The translations under genes were made by a program, and so were the position numbers. Below, one piece after another: positions 60,776-64,000 of a stretch of DNA of 64,000 bases. The stretch comes from Klebsiella ornithinolytica NBRC 105727 = ATCC 31898. GTDB lineage: Bacteria > Pseudomonadota > Gammaproteobacteria > Enterobacterales > Enterobacteriaceae. Location: positions 62,001 through 126,000 of the forward strand of contig NZ_BCYR01000004.1 in assembly GCF_001598295.1 (NCBI RefSeq), written 5' to 3'. Within the stretch, counting starts at the first letter, position 1, and each line of letters begins with the position of its first letter. The notes under the pieces were generated by a model. It was not told where the DNA came from. It did no database searches and was given only the letters and a program-made list of their open reading frames with translations.

Positions 60776-62122
60776 ATGTCTGCCCCAAAAATTACGTTTA
60801 TCGGCGCTGGCTCAACGGTTTTCGTCAAAAATATTCTCGGTGACGTTTTTCAGCGCCCGGCGTTGAAATCGGCGCACGTTGCGCTGATGGATATCGATGC
60901 GACCCGCCTGGAAGAGTCGCATATTGTGGTGCGTAAGCTGATGGATTCCGTCGGCGCCGACGGTGAAATTAGCTGCCATCGCGAGCAGAGAACTGCGCTG
61001 AAGGATGCGGATTTTGTGGTGGTGGCTTTTCAGATTGGCGGCTATCAGCCCTGTACCGTCACCGATTTTGAAGTCTGTAAGCTGCATGGCCTGGAACAAA
61101 CCATTGCCGATACGCTCGGCCCGGGCGGAATCATGCGCGCATTACGCACCATTCCGCACCTGTGGCGCATTTGCGAGGACATGATGGAGGTGTGCCCGCA
61201 GGCGACCATGCTGAACTATGTTAATCCGATGGCGATGAATACCTGGGCGATGTATGCGCGCTATCCGCATATTAAACAGGTTGGGTTGTGCCATTCGGTG
61301 CAGGGAACGGCGGAAGAGCTGGCGCACGATCTCGATCTCGACCCGGCGGATTTACGCTATCGCTGCGCGGGCATCAACCATATGGCGTTCTATCTGTCGC
61401 TGGAGAAAAAACGCGCAGACGGCAGCTACGTCAACATTTATCCGGATATGCTGCAGGCCTTTGCCGAGGGACGGGCGCCGAAGCATCGGGAGAACTCGCG
61501 CTGCCAGAATATTGTTCGCTATGAGATGTTCAAAAAGCTGGGTTACTTCGTGACGGAGTCGTCAGAGCACTTCGCGGAATATACGCCGTGGTTTATCAAG
61601 CCGGGGCGCGAAGATCTGATTGAACGCTATCAGGTGCCGCTGGATGAATATCCCAAACGCTGCGTGGAGCAGGTGGCCAACTGGCACAAAGAGCTGGAAC
61701 AGTATAAAACCCGCGAGCGGATTGAGATTAAACCCTCCCGCGAGTATGCCAGCACTATTATGAACGCCATCTGGACCGGTGAGCCGAGCGTCGTGTACGG
61801 TAACGTGCGCAACGAAGGGCTCATCGACAACCTGCCGCAAGGGTGCTGCGTGGAAGTGGCCTGTCTGGTGGATGCGAACGGTATTCAGCCCACCAAAGTC
61901 GGGAAGCTGCCTGCGCACCTGGCGGCGCTGATGCAGACCAACATTAACGTCCAGACTCTGCTGACCGAGGCCATTCTTACCGAGAACCGGGACTACATCT
62001 ATTATGCCACGATGATGGATCCGCATACGTCCGCGGCGCTGGGCATCGAAGAGATTTATGCGCTGGTGGACGATTTGATTGCCAGCCATGGCGACTGGCT
62101 ACCGGAGTGGGTACATCGTTAG
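60776..62122 (+). CDS. melA: Alpha-galactosidase MelA (GH4, NAD- and Mn-dependent)
   Basis: The 448-residue protein has an N-terminal Rossmann motif FIGAGSTVF. GH4 metal and catalytic residues lie in MLNYVNPMAMNTWAM, GLCHSVQGTAEELA (Cys-His), RCAGINHMAF and ESSEHFAEYTPWF. It hydrolyses melibiose by an oxidative mechanism in the cytosol. GGAGAG stands 6 nt before the ATG. The usual partner gene melB does not follow; a REP and convergent cbpM do. Confidence 0.96.
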   Translation: MSAPKITFIGAGSTVFVKNILGDVFQRPALKSAHVALMDIDATRLEESHIVVRKLMDSVGADGEISCHREQRTALKDADFVVVAFQIGGYQPCTVTDFEVCKLHGLEQTIADTLGPGGIMRALRTIPHLWRICEDMMEVCPQATMLNYVNPMAMNTWAMYARYPHIKQVGLCHSVQGTAEELAHDLDLDPADLRYRCAGINHMAFYLSLEKKRADGSYVNIYPDMLQAFAEGRAPKHRENSRCQNIVRYEMFKKLGYFVTESSEHFAEYTPWFIKPGREDLIERYQVPLDEYPKRCVEQVANWHKELEQYKTRERIEIKPSREYASTIMNAIWTGEPSVVYGNVRNEGLIDNLPQGCCVEVACLVDANGIQPTKVGKLPAHLAALMQTNINVQTLLTEAILTENRDYIYYATMMDPHTSAALGIEEIYALVDDLIASHGDWLPEWVHR

Positions 62123-62155
62123 TCGGTTCTGTATGCGGCAGGGTGCTGCATTTCA

Positions 62156-62184
62156 GCCGGGCAGCGGCTAGCGCCTTGCCCGGC
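62156..62184. repeat. REP palindrome after melA
   Basis: GCCGGGCAGCGGCTAGCGCC then TTGCCCGGC forms a REP-like imperfect hairpin between the convergent melA and cbpM genes. Confidence 0.65.
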
Positions 62185-62281
62185 CGACAGGCTCTATGTC
62201 ATCAAAGAATGTCGCGTCTTGTATCGACCTTGCCGGCCCGCGCAGGCGGGCCATGGCAGAAGAGCCTGCTGTGCTACAGGC

Positions 62282-62587
62282 TTAACTGTGCGCCAGAAAG
62301 CGGGCGAGCTGCTGCTGCAGCAGCCGGTTTTCGCGGGTCAGCCGCGCATTCTCATCCAGCAGCGTTAATGCCACCGCGATACCCGGCCAGTCCAGCTCCA
62401 GCTCCCGACGCAGACGCATCGCACGGTGGACAATCATTACCGCGCTATCATCGAACAACCAGACCTCCGTCTGCGGCTGACGTGGCTCAATCACGCCCAG
62501 GCCGACGATCTCCCGCAGATCTTCTTCAGAAACGCCGGTATGCAGACAAAACTCCGTTATCGTAAAAGTCACTGCCATTTTAGCCAT
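62282..62587 (-). CDS. cbpM: CbpA modulator CbpM
   Basis: The ATG at 62587 gives 101 residues starting [19 protein letters not shown], as in E. coli. It is a MerR-HTH-like fold (residues 8-70) with a coiled-coil end ([18 protein letters not shown]). It binds the J domain of CbpA and blocks its co-chaperone and DNA-binding activity. It overlaps the cbpA stop by 1 nt (TAATG). Confidence 0.94.
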   Translation of the reverse strand: MAKMAVTFTITEFCLHTGVSEEDLREIVGLGVIEPRQPQTEVWLFDDSAVMIVHRAMRLRRELELDWPGIAVALTLLDENARLTRENRLLQQQLARFLAHS

Positions 62588-63504
62588 TATGCTTTCCCCC
62601 ATGCTTGACGCGGCTCGAAGCCGGCCTCTGCATCGGCCAGCTGTTGCCAGAGCGCGCTGGCTTTCTCATTCGGTTTGGGCGGCATGACGATTTTAATCAC
62701 GGCATATAAATCGCCGGTGGCCGTTTTGCTGGCCAGCCCTTTCCCTTTAATTCGTAAACGCTGTCCCGCCTGGCTACCCGGCGGGATGGTCAGCAGGATG
62801 CTCTCTTTGAGCGTCGGGATGGTCACTTTGGCGCCAAGCGCCGCTTCCCACGGTGCGAGCGGCAGAACGATTTCCAGGTTATGGCCCACAATATCGAACA
62901 GCGGATGCGGAGCGATGTGGATAACCAGCCACAGGTCGCCATTCGGCCCGCCGTTTTCTCCCGGCGTTCCCTGGCCTTTCAGGCGAATACGCTGCCCGTC
63001 GCTGACGCCGGCGGGGATTTTCACATTCAGGGTCTTCGGCGTTTCGCTTTCGACCATTCCGAAGACGTTATAGACCGGCAGTTTGTAGCTGATGGTGCGC
63101 GTCTGCTCGGCCAGCGTCTCCTCAAGGAACACCGCGACTTCAATTTCTAAATCATGGCCGCGTGCGGCATGCTGGCGGCGGGACTGGTGCGCCTGCTGGC
63201 CAAACATCGACGAGAAGATGTCGTCAAAATCCTGCTGGCTGTAGCTTTGTTCACGGGAGTGCTGTTGACGGCCAAATTGCGGGTCGTTGCGGTGCTGCCA
63301 GAGCTGGTCATACTCTGCGCGGCGCTGTTCATCTTTCAGGACTTCCCAGGCTTCGGCGAGATCTTTAAATTGCGCTTCGGCATCAGTTTCTTTGCTGACA
63401 TCGGGGTGATATTTACGAGCCAGGCGGCGGTAGGCGGTCTTAATTGTTTTTAGATCGTCTGTTGGCTTAACCCCTAGAATGGCATAATAATCCTTTAATT
63501 CCAT
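62587..63504 (-). CDS. cbpA: DnaJ-like co-chaperone and curved-DNA-binding protein CbpA
   Basis: The 305-residue protein has an N-terminal J domain (1-70) with the HPD motif in [11 protein letters not shown], a G/Q/H-rich linker and two C-terminal substrate domains ([37 protein letters not shown]). It assists DnaK and binds nucleoid DNA in stationary phase. It is co-transcribed with its inhibitor cbpM. Confidence 0.95.
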   Translation of the reverse strand: MELKDYYAILGVKPTDDLKTIKTAYRRLARKYHPDVSKETDAEAQFKDLAEAWEVLKDEQRRAEYDQLWQHRNDPQFGRQQHSREQSYSQQDFDDIFSSMFGQQAHQSRRQHAARGHDLEIEVAVFLEETLAEQTRTISYKLPVYNVFGMVESETPKTLNVKIPAGVSDGQRIRLKGQGTPGENGGPNGDLWLVIHIAPHPLFDIVGHNLEIVLPLAPWEAALGAKVTIPTLKESILLTIPPGSQAGQRLRIKGKGLASKTATGDLYAVIKIVMPPKPNEKASALWQQLADAEAGFEPRQAWGKA

Positions 63505-63640
63505 GGCGTTATCTCATTTGACTTACTGCAGTGGTCACGACTTTCAGTCATAAGCTTAGGGCAAATGAGTGCAGGTGGGGAAGGAATCTGGCGGAAACTT
63601 GACGCCGTCGGGATTGACGGCGTCTGTCAGCGGCGGGCGT

Positions 63641-64000
63641 TCAGCTGGCCGGGCGTGCCCGGCCGTTGCGACGAAGTCCTTCCAGCAGCACCAGCGCCGC
63701 GCCGAGAGCGCCGGCGATAAGCGGTAGCGCATCGGGTGCCTGGGGAAACAGGCGTACGATGGTGGGGTCCGTAACCCACATCGAGCCGGCTATCCAGCCG
63801 ATAAGGGCACCTCCCAGCAGGATAACAACCGGGAAGCGGTTAAGGATAGCCAGCACCAGTTTACTGCCTGCCACGATAATCGGAATGCTGATCAATACGC
63901 CCAGCGCGACCAGCAGCAGGTGACCTTTCCCGGCGGCGGCGACCGCCAGCACGTTATCCATCGACATAATAACATCGGCCACCGTGATGGTGACGGCGGT
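63641..64000 (-). CDS. TerC-family integral membrane protein, C-terminal part (5' end outside window)
   Basis: The frame is open through the right edge, reading TAVTITVADVIMSMDNVLAV. The conserved acidic DVIMSMDN motif in a membrane helix and the pattern of four further hydrophobic segments place it in the TerC/YjbE family, linked to manganese export or membrane-protein insertion. About 120 residues are visible of a usual ~220-250. The C-terminus is GLRRNGRARPAS. Confidence 0.85.
   Translation of the reverse strand, partial: TAVTITVADVIMSMDNVLAVAAAGKGHLLLVALGVLISIPIIVAGSKLVLAILNRFPVVILLGGALIGWIAGSMWVTDPTIVRLFPQAPDALPLIAGALGAALVLLEGLRRNGRARPAS

Overview
The window is a stretch of enterobacterial chromosome, most likely from the Klebsiella/Raoultella group. 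The reasons are GC-rich coding DNA, long runs of genes in the order known from the E. coli soxRS-acs-fdhF-als-phn-proP-mel region, an ERIC element, Klebsiella-style REP palindromes, and lineage-typical insertions (a BamA paralogue of the BamK type, an ecp pilus operon, a cidAB pair). No tRNA, rRNA, phage, IS element or CRISPR array was seen. All names rest on remembered family sequences and motifs; no search was run.

Layout. (1) 1-14.1 kb is an accessory surface block. It holds the end of a catecholate siderophore receptor with a small AraC regulator, a BamA paralogue, an AT-rich patch with an unknown Cys-rich small protein and a membrane-anchored ToxR-like regulator plus partner, and the ecpRABCDE pilus operon. 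(2) 14.2-24.2 kb holds yjcB, pdeC, soxS/soxR with its operator, a GST, ghxP, yjcE, and a LysR regulator divergent from a CidA/CidB pair. (3) 24.3-33.3 kb holds acetate uptake and activation (acs-yjcH-actP), gltP, yjcO and the selenoprotein formate dehydrogenase fdhF with its sigma-54 promoter. (4) 33.6-40.6 kb is a sugar ABC operon flanked by the two halves of a two-component system. (5) 40.6-47.5 kb is the D-allose system alsBACEK with its RpiR-type regulator and divergent rpiB. (6) 47.5-57.5 kb holds yjdP, the C-P lyase operon phnFGHIJKLMNOP, yjdN and yjdM. (7) 57.5-64 kb holds proP, melR/melA, cbpAM and part of a TerC-family gene.

How the genes work together. acs, yjcH and actP scavenge acetate. 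alsBAC import allose, alsK and alsE lead it to fructose-6-phosphate, and rpiB serves the ribose/allose phosphate step. The phn genes break C-P bonds under phosphate starvation. A Pho box lies in front of phnF and phnCDE are missing from the operon, so phosphonate uptake must be encoded elsewhere.

The most unusual structure is a 33-bp tandem array of 12 units between phnK and phnL. It is bracketed by inverted REP sequences and appears to have grown out of a REP arm inside an operon. Other points of interest are the orphan sugar-ABC/hybrid-kinase module with an 89-nt tail-to-tail overlap into alsK, the extra BamA, the ToxR/ToxS-like pair beside the pilus operon, and melA without melB.
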